A stretch of DNA of 64,000 bases, taken from assembly GCF_026212465.1 (NCBI RefSeq), contig NC_080053.1, positions 8,754,459 through 8,818,458 of the forward strand, written 5' to 3'. The number at the start of each line of letters is the position of its first letter. Positions within the stretch are counted from its first letter, which is position 1. Made by a program: the position numbers and the translations under genes. Source of the DNA: Amaranthus tricolor. Taxonomy: Eukaryota > Streptophyta > Magnoliopsida > Caryophyllales > Amaranthaceae. Positions 63,060 to 64,000 of this stretch are shown piece by piece. The notes below the pieces were generated by a model, which was not told the DNA's origin, did not search any database, and saw nothing but the letters and a program-made list of their open reading frames with translations.

Positions 63060-64000
63060 GTAGGGATGGTCATGGGTCCAGGATCCTGTTGGACCCGCCC
63101 CTTTTTTAAGGATCTGGGTCTTAATTTTTTAGACCCATTGGATACGGATCCGGGTCTGGATCCAGAAAAAATTTGACGGGTTCGGGTCCTAAGGTGAAGA
63201 CCCGGACCCGGACCCGGACCCCAACCCTAAACTTTTAAATTTTATTTTTTAAAATTTTTGATTTCTTAATTCTAATGACTAATATAATGAAAAACCCTCT
63301 TTGCCTAAAACCTAAAGCAGTAAAGCCTAAACTCCATTAACCCTAATTTTTCTTTCTCCTCTAACATCTCTGCGCCTCCATCACCATTCGACCTCCATCG
63401 CCATTCGCCAGCCATCGCCATCGCCAGCCGTCTTCTCCACTTCAGTCGAGACTCCAGGTACTCCATTTCTTTGGTTTTCTTTAATTTTTCTTTAATTTGG
63501 TAGTGATTTCAATGTATTTTGTGGTTTTATTGTGTTGATTGTTGGCTAGTTGTTTTATTTTGATTCATCATCTTGTATTTCATCATCATAAATTATGAAA
63601 TTTACTAACTGTCAGTACCCTGTGGTACCTACCTATTGCAATTGAGCATTAAAGCTGATTTTGACTTCAAATATACTAGCTCTGTAAGTTTCTTTGCAAG
63701 TTGTCTCTGTTTGTTTTTGATTTTCGTTTTAGATTGGAGTTTGGCTAAGTTGTCAGATTTTCATATGTAAGTAATTTCTGTAATTTCTGTAAGTTGAAAA
63801 ATTAAAGTCTTATCATACGTAAAACCATTTCTGTAATTTCTGTTTTCAATTTCTGTTTTCAATTTCTGTTTTCACTTTCTGTTTTCAATTTCTGATTTCT
63901 GTTGTGTTGAAGAATGGAGAAATGAGGCTTTGTATAAGACCCATTAAGGACCCTAGACCCTGTCAGATCCGTAGGGTCCGGATCTGGATCTGAAAATTTT
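63060..64000. mobile_element. Probable hAT-like element, cut by the window end
   Basis: TAGGGATGGTCATGGGTCC at 63061 resembles a hAT-type terminus and is followed by dense GGGTCC/GGATCC/GACCCGGACC words (63075-63225), typical of subterminal repeats. Similar words (GGTCCGGATCTGGATCTG) return at 63940-64000. The middle has a leader-like segment (63340-63460, with CCATCGCCATTCGCCAGCC) ending at a possible splice donor, and TTTCTGTTTTCAA minisatellite units at 63840-63900. No transposase is visible before the window ends. Confidence 0.4.

Overview
The window is nuclear DNA of a flowering plant, probably a eudicot. It is AT-rich, its genes are split by GT-AG introns, and most of its length is transposable-element (TE) sequence. 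I cannot name the species. Three host genes are complete. (1) A drug/metabolite-type transporter of the SLC35F5/EamA group lies at 437-5103 (+, 8 exons, 393 aa). (2) EMC4, a subunit of the ER membrane protein complex, lies at 12315-25597 (+, 6 exons, 182 aa). Its last 14 codons sit beyond a 10.9-kb intron filled with nested TEs. (3) An intron-less membrane-associated progesterone-binding-like protein (MAPR2/steroid-binding protein 3 type, 99 aa) lies at 59940-60239 (+). A fourth possible host remnant is an unrecognised terminal exon at 62105-62342 (-).

Layout. The transporter introns carry a long imperfect inverted repeat, a foldback MITE and a 568-bp solo LTR. A decayed Helitron helicase (5.7-8.05 kb, -) and a CACTA-like scrap follow. 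Next is a 2.37-kb PIF/Harbinger-type element with TTA target duplications that keeps only its Myb/SANT-like ORF. The EMC4 introns hold a Stowaway MITE, a shrunken Ty3-like element, a Copia pol remnant with a downstream extra ORF, and a hairpin element enclosing a Pack-MULE that carries a captured LRR receptor-kinase fragment, with (TA)n arrays between them.

From 26.5 to 34 kb a chain of non-LTR retroposons on the minus strand is separated by (TAA)n tracts: a nearly full L1-type LINE, a reverse-transcriptase C-terminal remnant with an R2-like endonuclease pattern, and a truncated LINE. An 848-bp (TA)n array follows. A plus-strand LINE (37.0-49.4 kb) is split by a Tekay-like chromovirus (about 40.38-48.49 kb) that has only a 3' LTR, 3.08 kb long. 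From 49.4 to 54.8 kb there is LTR-like DNA containing a 1,567-bp solo LTR with a GACCC duplication. From 55 to 60 kb there are further retroposon scraps, tandem duplications and a large palindromic repeat with a CG-rich centre. The last 4 kb hold a roughly 155-bp tandem array after the MAPR gene and the edge of a probable hAT-like element.

The TE genes are mostly broken, and many of the stop codons fit C-to-T or G-to-A transitions, as expected from decay of methylated DNA. The three host genes are open, with every intron phase consistent. I see no operon-like system; the window is a nested-TE landscape around small housekeeping-type genes. All family names are pattern recognition from the sequence; no database search was run.
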